The translations under genes were made by a program, and so were the position numbers. From the NCBI GenBank assembly GCA_947504195.1, contig CANNGN010000002.1, positions 434,001 to 498,000 on the forward strand: DNA of 64,000 bases, in the 5' to 3' direction. The stretch is from an uncultured Vibrio sp. (GTDB taxonomy: Bacteria > Pseudomonadota > Gammaproteobacteria > Enterobacterales > Vibrionaceae). Below, piece after piece: positions 56,155 to 64,000 of this stretch; the stretch's first letter is position 1; each line of letters opens with the position of its first letter. Under the pieces are notes generated by a model, which had not been told where the DNA came from, searched no databases, and saw nothing but the letters and a program-made list of their open reading frames with translations.

Positions 56155-58305
56155 ATGAGTTACCAACCACTGTTAATGAACTTTGATGAAGCCGCTGAGC
56201 TGGCCAAGGAATTGGGAAAAGATAGCCTACTTGGTAAAGCACTCGCGCGTGATATTTTGGCTACCGATTCATACATGACTCAAGTCGGTATTGAAGTACC
56301 TGGGCACGGCGAAGGTGGTGGTTATGAACACAACCGCCATAAGCAAAACTATATTCATATGGATCTCGCAGGACGTTTGTTCTTGGTGACTGGTGAGCAG
56401 AAGTATCGTGATTATATCGTTGATATGTTGACGGCATACGCAACCGTTTATCCAACGCTTGAAAGCAATGTGAGTCGTGATACTAACCCTCCAGGAAAAC
56501 TCTTTCACCAAACACTGAACGAGAACATGTGGATGTTGTACTCTTCGTGTGCGTATAGTTGTATTTACCATACGCTTGAGGAATCCCAAAAACGCCAGAT
56601 TGAAGATGATCTCTTCAAACATATGATCGAAATGTTTGTCGTTACGTATGGTCACGATTTTGACATCGTTCATAACCATGGACTTTGGGCTGTTGCTGCA
56701 GTAGGTATCTGTGGTTACGCTATCAACGACCAAGAGTCGGTAGATAAAGCATTATATGGGCTGAAAATGGATAAAGTGAGCGGTGGCTTCCTTGCGCAGC
56801 TCGATCAGTTATTCTCGCCTGACGGTTACTATATGGAAGGTCCGTATTATCACCGTTTTTCGTTACGCCCGATCTACCTGTTTGCAGAATCCATTGAGCG
56901 TCGTCAGCCAGAGCTTAAGATTTATGAATTTAACGATTCAGTGATCAAGACAACTTCTTACGCTGTGTTCAAAACTGCTTTCCCAGACGGCACCTTGCCA
57001 GCGTTGAATGATTCATCGAAAACCATCAGCATTAATGATGAAGGTGTCATCATGGCAACGTCGGTGTGTTATCACCGTTATGAACAGTCTGAAACTTTAT
57101 TAGGTATGGCTAATCACCAACAGAATGTATGGGTGCATACTGCAGGCTTAACTTTGTCTAAAGCCGTCGAAGAAGCAGATGAAATTAAGCCATTTAGTTG
57201 GGGCAGTCTGTTCATGACAGACGGTCCACAAGGTGAAAAGGGTGGGGTGAGTATTCTGCGTCACCGTGATGCAAAAGATGATGACACGATGGCATTGATT
57301 TGGTTTGGTCAGCATGGATCGGATCATCAATATCACTCTGCTTTGGATCATGGTCATTATGACGGTCTACATCTTAGTGTATTTAACCGTGGTCACGAAG
57401 TGCTGCATGATTATGGATATGGTCGTTGGGTTAACGTTGAGCCAAAATTTGGTGGCCGTTATATTCCTGAAAACAAGTCCTACTGTAAGCAGACCGTTGC
57501 CCACAACACTGTGGTGGTTGATCAGAAAACTCAGAACAATTTCAATACTGCATTGGCAGAGTCGAAATTTGGTCAGAAACATTTCTTCTTGACCGATGAC
57601 CCATCGCTTCAGGCGATGAGTGGTACGGTTTCGGAATACTACGATGGCATCGATATGCAACGAAGTGTTTTATTGGTTGAATTAGCTGAGTTTGAAAAAC
57701 CGTTGGTTATAGATGTCTATCGAATTACCGCAGATGCTGAACATCAATACGATTTGCCTTATCACTATAAAGGGCAAATTATTCGTACCGACTTTGATTA
57801 TAAAGTGGAAAGTAAGCTACGCCCACTCGGTGAGGGTAACGGTTACCAACATCTGTGGAATTTGGGTTCCGCCACGGTTGAGAATAGCTCTCTCGTGACA
57901 TGGCTTCATGATTCCAGCTATTACACATTGGTATCAAGTGTACCTGCTAACTCATCTGGCGAAGTTATTTTTACTCGTACTGGCGCAAACGATCCTGATT
58001 TTAATCTACGAAGTGAACCTGCTCTGATATTGCGTCAGAATGCGAAAGATCATGTGTTCGCATCGGTATTGGAAACTCATGGTTACTTTAATGAATCTAT
58101 TGAAGCTTCGCTTGATGCTCGTGGGTTGGTAACAAGTGTTAGTGTTATCGGCCACAATAACGTTGGTAGTGTGGTTGAAATATCATTAATATCGGGTAAA
58201 AAATATGTATTTGGTATTTCGAATCAGAATAACCCAGTAGGTGAACATTGTGTTGAATTTGACGGTGTTAAATACCAATGGATAGGCGCAACGGCACAGT
58301 TATAA
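56155..58305 (+). CDS. PL17 oligoalginate lyase (copy 2)
   Basis: A 716-residue paralogue of the preceding gene with the same architecture: VHNHGLWAV (NH at 174-175) and GYYMEGPYYHRF. Before the HGHYD motif it carries eight extra residues (SDHQYHSALD in place of MG, 389-398) with two histidines, near the predicted active site. This could change specificity, for example mannuronate versus guluronate ends. RBS AGGAG precedes the start. Cytoplasmic; shares the operon with copy 1. Confidence 0.9.
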   Translation: MSYQPLLMNFDEAAELAKELGKDSLLGKALARDILATDSYMTQVGIEVPGHGEGGGYEHNRHKQNYIHMDLAGRLFLVTGEQKYRDYIVDMLTAYATVYPTLESNVSRDTNPPGKLFHQTLNENMWMLYSSCAYSCIYHTLEESQKRQIEDDLFKHMIEMFVVTYGHDFDIVHNHGLWAVAAVGICGYAINDQESVDKALYGLKMDKVSGGFLAQLDQLFSPDGYYMEGPYYHRFSLRPIYLFAESIERRQPELKIYEFNDSVIKTTSYAVFKTAFPDGTLPALNDSSKTISINDEGVIMATSVCYHRYEQSETLLGMANHQQNVWVHTAGLTLSKAVEEADEIKPFSWGSLFMTDGPQGEKGGVSILRHRDAKDDDTMALIWFGQHGSDHQYHSALDHGHYDGLHLSVFNRGHEVLHDYGYGRWVNVEPKFGGRYIPENKSYCKQTVAHNTVVVDQKTQNNFNTALAESKFGQKHFFLTDDPSLQAMSGTVSEYYDGIDMQRSVLLVELAEFEKPLVIDVYRITADAEHQYDLPYHYKGQIIRTDFDYKVESKLRPLGEGNGYQHLWNLGSATVENSSLVTWLHDSSYYTLVSSVPANSSGEVIFTRTGANDPDFNLRSEPALILRQNAKDHVFASVLETHGYFNESIEASLDARGLVTSVSVIGHNNVGSVVEISLISGKKYVFGISNQNNPVGEHCVEFDGVKYQWIGATAQL

Positions 58306-58340
58306 TTTAACTAGCAATTGTTTGTAAATTGATTTCATAT

Positions 58341-58377
58341 AAAAAGCCGAGTTACTAATTTAGTAATTCGGCTTTTA
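58341..58377. terminator. Terminator of the lyase operon
   Basis: AAAAAGCCGAGTTACTAA and TTAGTAATTCGGCTTTT form a stem of about 16 bp followed by T-rich sequence. It ends the PL17 operon. Confidence 0.85.
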
Positions 58378-58439
58378 TTTATCAATCAATTTATTTAGAA
58401 AATTATTTATTGATGATATTAACATGATTACGATAACAT

Positions 58440-58484
58440 AAATTAGGAGTCTATTTTTCGATAAGCGAAATAGGCTCCTAATTT
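58440..58484. repeat. Long inverted repeat between the lyase operon and the GntR gene
   Basis: AAATTAGGAGTCTATTT and AAATAGGCTCCTAATTT pair over 17 bp with one T-G wobble, closing an 11-nt loop. It could end the minus-strand GntR gene, though the U-run is poor. Confidence 0.55.
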
Positions 58485-58526
58485 ATCTGGATATATTTAA
58501 ACTTTATTACGAGAAAATATATAGCA

Positions 58527-59243
58527 TTAAGCAGGATTGAGAGATAATAACTCGTGGTTATTTTTCAATAAGATATTTGAGGCTAATCGGGCTGCATCCG
58601 CATCTTTATTCATGATTGCTTGATATACAGCGCGATGTTCTTTTATGCAGAAGTGACCACGAACAGAGGTATGATCGAAGAAACTACGGTAAACCGTAGT
58701 GAGCACGTTACCAAAAGGGGTAAAGAAATCATTAGCCGTTGATTGGAAAATGAGGCAATGAAAGTTAAGGTCAGCGTCGGTCCATGCATCCGCATCTTGA
58801 GTTTTGCTTGCACTCTCCATACTGTTAAAGTGAAGCGTTAAACGTTCGCGTTGCTCTTCGGATGCATGCAATGCACTAAATGCGCATGCTTCAGGTTCTA
58901 TTGATTTACGTAACCCTAAAAATTGTTCCAAAAAGTGTTGTGGATCTTCACCATCTTTTAGCCATTCAAGTAACTGCCTATCCAAAAACTGCCAATGTTT
59001 ACGAGGCTGAATAAAGGTGCCAACTTTAGGCTTGGAGCTAATGAGGCCTTTAGAAGCCAGTAGCTTGATTGATTCCCTTAGCGCAGTGCGACTGACACCA
59101 AATGTTTTACAAAGCTCGAGTTCATTGGGAAGTTTAGAGCCAACTGGTAACTGCCCATTGATAATTTGAGTGGCGATTTGCTGGGCGATATAGACATTGA
59201 GCCTATAGGTCATCGGAGTAAAAGAGAATGTATCGTCGCTCAT
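58527..59243 (-). CDS. FadR-type GntR regulator (copy 1)
   Basis: A 238-residue GntR/FadR regulator: HTH (LELCKTFGVSRTALRESIKLLASKGLISSKPKVGTF) and an all-helical FCD effector domain with likely metal ligands (DADLNFHCLIF, EHRAVYQAI). It is paralogous to the plus-strand regulator 425 bp away. FadR-type regulators control alginate or uronate use in several gamma-proteobacteria, which fits its place beside the lyases. Confidence 0.9.
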   Translation of the reverse strand: MSDDTFSFTPMTYRLNVYIAQQIATQIINGQLPVGSKLPNELELCKTFGVSRTALRESIKLLASKGLISSKPKVGTFIQPRKHWQFLDRQLLEWLKDGEDPQHFLEQFLGLRKSIEPEACAFSALHASEEQRERLTLHFNSMESASKTQDADAWTDADLNFHCLIFQSTANDFFTPFGNVLTTVYRSFFDHTSVRGHFCIKEHRAVYQAIMNKDADAARLASNILLKNNHELLSLNPA

Positions 59244-59668
59244 TGTTATGTACTCATAAGAAGGCCGTTAAATGACTGGCAAAAACATCTCATATTGTGT
59301 AATTACTCGATATAGATATATAAAAGCTTGACAGGTATCATGCATATCGTGGTATTAACACAAGGGTGAGATAAATAACTAAAATTATAATTATTTAATG
59401 TTAAATAGAATTATAAATGTAGGTAAATAATACAATAATACCTATATTCGTCAATCAAAGGAGTGATGTGAATTGATAAGAATCTATAATTATGTGATCG
59501 ACCTCTAATCTAAGTAAGAGCGCTGCATTTATTACCAATAAATATAGCGAGGATAATGCCTTTCTCCTATATAAATAGTTGTTAATCCGAAATAAGTGGA
59601 GGATTGGCATAATAATGGTACAATGTAGTTAAATATTACAAAAATCAAATTTGAAGAATAATAACCTT
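59244..59668. other. Divergent promoter region between two GntR genes
   Basis: 425 bp without genes. It contains a -35-like TTGACA at 59328-59333 and weak copies of the recurrent operator half (TAAATAATACAAT at 59424-59436; TACAAT at 59619-59624; TATTACAA at 59634-59641, 28 bp before the second GntR start). These weak copies would allow autoregulation. Confidence 0.4.
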
Positions 59669-60400
59669 ATGAAAGACAGTGAATTTAATTTAATCGGCGG
59701 TTCGAAACGAAGTTTGCATGTGCAAGTTGCACGCGAGATTGCACGTGGCATCTTATCTGGGAAATTGCCTCAAGGGTCTATTATCCCATGTGAAATGGCA
59801 TTATGTGAGCAGTTTGGAGTAAGTCGTACCGCACTACGTGAAGCAGTAAAACTGCTTACTTCAAAATGTTTGCTTGAGTCTCGACCAAAGATCGGAACCC
59901 GTGTGGTTCACCGCTCTAACTGGAATTTCTTAGACCCACAATTAATCGAGTGGATGGACGGTATTATTGATAGTGCCGAATTTTACCATCAATTCTTAGG
60001 GTTACGTCGAGCTATTGAACCAGAAGCTTGCGCATTGGCGGCAAAATCGGCGACTGTAGAGCAACGTATTGAACTAACGGAAACCTTCCACAAAATGTGT
60101 GAAGTTGCCGAAGATTCTAAAATTAATGGCTTTGACCAAGATGAGTGGACTTCTGTTGATATGAAATTCCATAACTTGATCTTTAACTCAACTGGCAATG
60201 ATTTCTACCTTCCTTTTGGTAATATTTTAATGACGATGTACAAAAATTTCATTGTTCATTCATCACAAGATGGTGGCCTATGTTTACAAGAACATCGTGA
60301 TATCTATGAAGCAATCATGGCTGGTAATTCTGATAAAGCACGTGAATGTTCTGCAAGTCATTTACAAGAAGTGAAGCATCGTCTTCCTCCTCTAAGCTAA
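59669..60400 (+). CDS. FadR-type GntR regulator (copy 2)
   Basis: A 243-residue paralogue of the minus-strand regulator: HTH (LCEQFGVSRTALREAVKLLTSKCLLESRPKIGTRVVH) and FCD domain (SVDMKFHNLIF, EHRDIYEAIM). The ATG at 59669 is preferred over a TTG at 59651, though its RBS is weak. It is followed by the DUF294 gene on the same strand. Confidence 0.9.
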   Translation: MKDSEFNLIGGSKRSLHVQVAREIARGILSGKLPQGSIIPCEMALCEQFGVSRTALREAVKLLTSKCLLESRPKIGTRVVHRSNWNFLDPQLIEWMDGIIDSAEFYHQFLGLRRAIEPEACALAAKSATVEQRIELTETFHKMCEVAEDSKINGFDQDEWTSVDMKFHNLIFNSTGNDFYLPFGNILMTMYKNFIVHSSQDGGLCLQEHRDIYEAIMAGNSDKARECSASHLQEVKHRLPPLS

Positions 60401-60493
60401 TATCGCGCGAATTCAAATTTTGTAATATTCAGCAGTTGAGTTTGACTCAGCTGCTTTTTTTTTGCCCTAAACATTAATTACGATATACTGGCT

Positions 60494-60506
60494 ATCATAT
60501 TACAAT
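60494..60506. promoter_or_regulatory. Candidate operator before the DUF294 gene
   Basis: ATCATATTACAAT matches ATTGTATTACAAT at 11 of 13 positions and lies 18 bp before the DUF294 gene start, where a repressor would interfere with initiation. Confidence 0.45.
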
Positions 60507-60523
60507 ATTATTTATGAGGGTTT

Positions 60524-62392
60524 ATGGACGACTCATTGCTTGTCAATATCGAACAGTATATCTCTGCTGTTGAGCCATTTAATAATTTACCGCCAGAAGT
60601 AATCAAGGAATTAGCCGCTATTGTTAAAATCACCTACCTTCGCCGTGGTGAAATTATTGATCCTTGCGATGATTCAGAGATGTATTTATACATTGTCAGA
60701 ACCGGCGCAATGGAGCAGCGAAAATTAGATGGGCAATTGCGTGCAAGGTTGGGTCGAGATGATATCTTTGGGTTCACATTCTTAGATGGAGATACGACGG
60801 AAGATCGACGTTATACTGCGATTGCAATCGAAAACACCCTACTGTATCTGATTCCTCAAACTGCTTTAGTTCTATTATTTGAACGTAAACCCGAGTATGC
60901 AGAATTCTTTGCCTCTAGAGCACAAATCCGTTTGAAAACAGCCTATGACGTTGTGTGGTCGAATAAAGAGAAAGGCTTATTTATAAAGCGAGTGGGGGAA
61001 GTAGCCAGTAGTGTTATCGCGGTGGTTACCTCAGATATGTCGATAAAAGATGTCGCTCATGAAATGCGAGTCGTTAAGCGCTCATCGTGCGCCGTTATTT
61101 ATGAAAATAACCAAATTGTCGGCTTGATTACAGATAGAGATATGACAAAACGAGTGATTGCCAATGAGGCACCGTTTTCTGACCCTATTAGTTCAGTGAT
61201 GACTCCAAATCCATTTATTGTAAGTCCAGACGCATTAATCTTGGAAGCGGCTTCTATGATGATGGAGCACAATATTCGTAATATTCCGGTGGTAAAAGAC
61301 GGGCATGCTATTGGATTACTAACAACATCGCATCTTGTGCAAAATCACAGAATGCAGGCCATTTTCTTGATCGAAAAAATTAAGTATACCGATAGTGTTG
61401 CAGAATTAGCGGAATTAACTTCTGAGCGCCAAGTTATCTTTGAGGCTTTAGTTGAGGGGAAAGTCGCACCGGATATTATTGGTAAAGTCATGTCTATGAT
61501 TATGGATGCTTACACGCGTCGATTAATTCAGATGGCGATTGACCGCTTTGGTGAGCCACCTTGCGATTTTAACTGGATTACAGCAGGATCTCATGCTCGG
61601 AATGAGTTGAATATTACGTCGGATCAGGACACCGCTTTAGTATTATCCGATGATGCGACAAAAGGTGATAAAGTATATTTTGGTCAATTAGCATCTTATG
61701 TTTCTAATGGACTTGACCAATGTGGTTATCCACTGTGTAGTGGTAAATATATGGCGGCAACACCTAAATGGTGTCAGACCGTTTCCGTTTGGAAAGAGTA
61801 TTATAAAAAGTGGGTGAATAACCCAGAATATGAGTGCCTACTAAATATAAGTGTCTTTTTAGAAATAAGGTCGGTATATGGTAACTCTGAATATACTGTG
61901 ATATTGCGTGATGAACTTCACCAAAATATTAAACTAAATGAAAGCTTCTTACCTGCGTTAGTTCGTGATGCAGTAAATACACACCCACCACTTGGAATAT
62001 TTAATAGCTTTGTTTTGGAAAAAAATGGCGAGCAAAGCAAAGTACTTAATATTAAAAAATATGCGATTAATTTAATTATTGATCTAGCCCGTATTTACGG
62101 CTTGGCAATTGAATGTCCATCGTCAAGTACTCAAGAGCGTTTCCATTCAGCAATGGATGCTGGGATTTTAAGTAATGATGCTTATAAAAATATTATTGGG
62201 GCATATCAATTTATTGCACAATTTCGCTATAGCCAACAAGTAGAACAGTTGAAACAGGGAGAGATTGCAAATAATTATATTGATCCAAATACCTTTGGCA
62301 GTTTTGAGCGACAACACTTAAAAGACGCATTTAGAATTATCGCCGATTTACAAGATGCCGCAAAATTACGATTTGGTTCAATTAATCATTAA
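60524..62392 (+). CDS. cNMP-binding/CBS/DUF294 nucleotidyltransferase-like protein
   Basis: A 622-residue multidomain protein: cyclic-nucleotide-binding domain (about 18-130), two CBS domains (about 150-290), DUF294 domain with the nucleotidyltransferase-like GSHARNE (355-361) and SDQD (366-369), then DUF294_C. It could modify a protein or transfer a nucleotide in response to adenine nucleotide or cAMP levels; none of this is proven. In many bacteria it sits with an exonuclease gene and an acetate-type symporter; neither is here. Instead it follows an alginate regulator and has a copy of the putative operator. Confidence 0.88.
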   Translation: MDDSLLVNIEQYISAVEPFNNLPPEVIKELAAIVKITYLRRGEIIDPCDDSEMYLYIVRTGAMEQRKLDGQLRARLGRDDIFGFTFLDGDTTEDRRYTAIAIENTLLYLIPQTALVLLFERKPEYAEFFASRAQIRLKTAYDVVWSNKEKGLFIKRVGEVASSVIAVVTSDMSIKDVAHEMRVVKRSSCAVIYENNQIVGLITDRDMTKRVIANEAPFSDPISSVMTPNPFIVSPDALILEAASMMMEHNIRNIPVVKDGHAIGLLTTSHLVQNHRMQAIFLIEKIKYTDSVAELAELTSERQVIFEALVEGKVAPDIIGKVMSMIMDAYTRRLIQMAIDRFGEPPCDFNWITAGSHARNELNITSDQDTALVLSDDATKGDKVYFGQLASYVSNGLDQCGYPLCSGKYMAATPKWCQTVSVWKEYYKKWVNNPEYECLLNISVFLEIRSVYGNSEYTVILRDELHQNIKLNESFLPALVRDAVNTHPPLGIFNSFVLEKNGEQSKVLNIKKYAINLIIDLARIYGLAIECPSSSTQERFHSAMDAGILSNDAYKNIIGAYQFIAQFRYSQQVEQLKQGEIANNYIDPNTFGSFERQHLKDAFRIIADLQDAAKLRFGSINH

Positions 62393-63204
62393 TTACTTTA
62401 TTGGATTACGATCTTCAGTTTCGATTAAGTATCATCATTGCAACTAATATAATTGAAATGATGAATGTCAGCGAACTCCCTACATTTTTGGGTGTAATCC
62501 AAATTGGGCTAATTAATCATGTTATTGTTTCATATATAGTATCGGATCTTCATTTTGAACGAATAACATGAATGGTGAAATACGATAGTGTAGGCAGTTT
62601 TATTGCCACTGTTTGCATTATTAATTTACTCAAGAGTTCTTTGATATTGGTATTTGGAAGCATTCTATTTGTTTAAATGATTAATCCATATCCATTGCAA
62701 AGGACTATTGATCATAAGCTACGGCAATATTTGGATACATAATTTAAATTTAGATATTCTAGGACGATAGCTATTTGGCTCTTTATTTTAGTTATTTTAT
62801 TTAAATTTCAGTTACTTAAATGTTTTTACTTTTATTGGACAAGGGACGAGGAATTTGACCTTATTCGTTATTTCACGTAAGGTAAGTGATTCAATAAAGT
62901 TAAAAATAAGTGCTATGGAGTAATTATTTGAACTAAACAGAGATTTTCATCGCTTTGACTTGTCGGGATAGTTGCGAACAAACGCAATGTGTTCAATTAG
63001 GTTTGAACAGAAAAGTCAAAGCCATAAAAGTCACTTAGTAGGTGGTTTGGACAGGTTTTGTCGTTAATTCGCGTCAGTGGGTTAACAACGAAGGTAAACT
63101 ATAGGCAGTCGGTTTTGTTGTGCGACCGTTGTAGCTTGTCGATGTTAATTGTGTTTTCAAATGATCATTCCGTTTGATATCTAATGAGAGAAACGGAGAC
63201 GAAA
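62393..63204. other. Non-coding region before the betaine-type gene
   Basis: 812 bp without a credible gene, unusually long for this window. Apart from the three-helix structure at 62952-63022, it is AT-rich and shows no clear repeat or transposon remnant. A long leader RNA or an unrecognised small RNA is possible. Confidence 0.5.
62952..63022 (+). ncRNA. Candidate structured RNA (three-way junction) before the betaine-type gene
   Basis: Three nested perfect helices: P1 GCTTTGACTT (62952-62961) with AAGTCAAAGC (63013-63022); P2 TTGCG (62972-62976) with CGCAA (62983-62987), loop AACAAA; P3 TGTTCAA (62990-62996) with TTGAACA (63003-63009), loop TTAGGT. The closing helix with two inner hairpins resembles a riboswitch-type fold but matches no class I recognise. 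It lies 182 bp before the SBP start codon. Strand is assumed from the downstream gene. Confidence 0.35.
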
Positions 63205-64000
63205 ATGAAATTGAAGTTTTTAGCGCTACTTGCTGTAGCCAGTCAGTCGGCCTATGCCGCTGAGGAATGTGGAAAAGTGACTATCGCAGACATGAACTGG
63301 ACGTCTGCAACACTTATCGCAAATGTCGACCTCTTCATTCTAGAAAATGGCTTTGGTTGCGACGCTGAACTGGTTCCTGGTGACACAATGCCAACTAGTA
63401 CTTCTATGATCGAAAAAAATGAACCAGATTTAGTTCCAGAAATGTGGGCAAATGCGGTTACAGATTTACTTAATCAAGGCGTTGCTGATAAACGTATCCG
63501 CTTTGCTGGTCAGTCTCTGAGCGATGGTGGTGAAGAAGGTTTTTGGGTTCCTAAATATCTTGTCGATAAATACCCAGAGATGAGCACTATCGAAGGTGTT
63601 ATCAAACACGCCGACCTATTTAAACACCCAGAAGATCCAGAGCTTTCTGCATTTTATGGTTGCCCTGCTGGTTGGAACTGTCAAATTTCATCAGAAAACT
63701 TATTCGGTGCGCTGAAATTGGAAGAAGCCGGTTTTGAACTTCTTGATCCAGGTTCAGGTGCTGGTCTTGCTGGTGCTATCGCTAAAGCTTACGAACGTGG
63801 CCAAGGTTGGTTTGGTTACTACTGGGCACCAACAGCGATCCTTGGTAAGTATGAAATGGTTAAAGTCGATTTCGGCACGGGTGTTGATAAGGAAGAATTC
63901 CTTACTTGTACATCAAGCATAGATTGTGAGTCACCTAAAGTGACGATGTACCCACCTTCGATCGTTAGCACTGTTGTAACTGAGTCATTTGCTGTTAGAG
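63205..64000 (+). CDS. Glycine-betaine/proline-type ABC substrate-binding protein (5' part)
   Basis: The frame is open from the ATG at 63205 to the window edge; only about 265 codons are present. A signal peptide (1-20, MKLKFLALLAVASQSAYA) precedes a ProX/OpuAC-type domain: TIADMNWTSATLIANVDLFILENGFGC and EPDLVPEMWANAV. The tyrosine/tryptophan residues that build the cation box for trimethylammonium ligands are present as Y and W at several positions (for example FGYYWAP). RBS GGAG is 6 nt upstream. Likely role is uptake of a compatible solute such as betaine. Confidence 0.85.
   Translation, partial: MKLKFLALLAVASQSAYAAEECGKVTIADMNWTSATLIANVDLFILENGFGCDAELVPGDTMPTSTSMIEKNEPDLVPEMWANAVTDLLNQGVADKRIRFAGQSLSDGGEEGFWVPKYLVDKYPEMSTIEGVIKHADLFKHPEDPELSAFYGCPAGWNCQISSENLFGALKLEEAGFELLDPGSGAGLAGAIAKAYERGQGWFGYYWAPTAILGKYEMVKVDFGTGVDKEEFLTCTSSIDCESPKVTMYPPSIVSTVVTESFAVR

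Noticed and set aside
56269..56733. Open frame of 154 codons antisense to the second PL17 gene
   Set aside because: Composition is that of a reversed coding strand and there is no RBS.
58440..58484. Long inverted repeat as a transposon end
   Set aside because: It is a single hairpin with no matching copy or target duplication and lies in a normal terminator position.
63734..63922. 62-codon frame inside the betaine-type gene
   Set aside because: It is out of frame with the ProX-type coding sequence that is open from 63205 to the window end.
1..64000. CRISPR arrays, insertion sequences, tRNA or rRNA genes, prophage
   Set aside because: I saw no regularly spaced repeats, transposase-like proteins, tRNA cloverleaf or ribosomal sequence.

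Overview
The window looks like a Vibrionaceae chromosome segment, most likely Vibrio. The evidence is a CqsS-type quorum-sensing hybrid kinase, a cytosolic alginate-oligomer pathway with two PL17 lyases, NrdDG and SbcDC of gamma-proteobacterial type, several c-di-GMP enzymes, and moderately AT-rich DNA. I saw no rRNA, tRNA, CRISPR array, insertion sequence or prophage. Gene density is high; the gene-poor stretches are promoter regions or AT-rich spacers.

Layout. 1-421: C-terminal end of a nickel/cobalt exporter. 490-9990: a compact amide/peptide scavenging locus with an aspartoacylase-like deacylase, a divergent LysR regulator, a complete dipeptide-type ABC importer, an amidase-signature hydrolase and a convergent P1 (DmpA-like) peptidase. 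10302-11730: a PqiA-like membrane protein and a secreted endonuclease/exonuclease/phosphatase-fold protein. 11923-14661: nrdDG behind an FNR box and paired NrdR boxes. 14789-18381: chemoreceptor, YcxB-like protein, Cra-like regulator. 18464-22653: sbcDC. 22771-26527: a CqsS homologue with no cqsA beside it, then a GGDEF-EAL protein. 26664-27524: a DMT exporter. 27582-33910: an orphan ring-cleavage locus (intradiol dioxygenase, TRAP transporter, RutE-like reductase, YciI-like protein, fumarylacetoacetase-family hydrolase). 33965-45513: assorted genes including YaiL, a PAS-GGDEF-EAL protein, two tandem Tat-exported metallo-beta-lactamase-fold proteins with a MarR regulator, an e(P4)-type phosphatase, a GST, YqhD with its LysR regulator, and a diguanylate cyclase. 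45637-49208: a Gfo/Idh/MocA oxidoreductase and a D-mannonate dehydratase-type enolase, divergent from a LacI regulator with tandem operators. 49284-50600: a Tat-exported type II sulfide:quinone oxidoreductase. 51055-60400: alginate-oligomer catabolism (DEH reductase, KDPG aldolase, KDG kinase, two PL17 lyases, two FadR-type regulators). 60524-62392: a cNMP/CBS/DUF294 protein. 63205-64000: start of a glycine-betaine-type binding protein gene, preceded by a predicted three-way-junction RNA.

How the genes fit together. Alginate oligomers are cut to monomers by the PL17 lyases; DehR reduces the product DEH to 2-keto-3-deoxygluconate (KDG); KdgK and Eda convert KDG to pyruvate and glyceraldehyde-3-phosphate. 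The mannonate dehydratase-type enzyme would also produce KDG, so two sugar-acid routes may share kdgK-eda. A recurring 13-bp palindrome close to ATTGTAATACAAT lies before dehR, between kdgK and the lyases, and before the DUF294 gene, with weaker copies before the second FadR-type regulator. It is a candidate operator for the locus.

Most worth a second look: the DUF294 gene as a possible member of the alginate regulon; the amide-scavenging locus; the ring-cleavage locus without a recognised upstream pathway; the CqsS receptor without a synthase; the Tat-exported sulfide:quinone oxidoreductase; and the structured RNA before the betaine-type binding protein.
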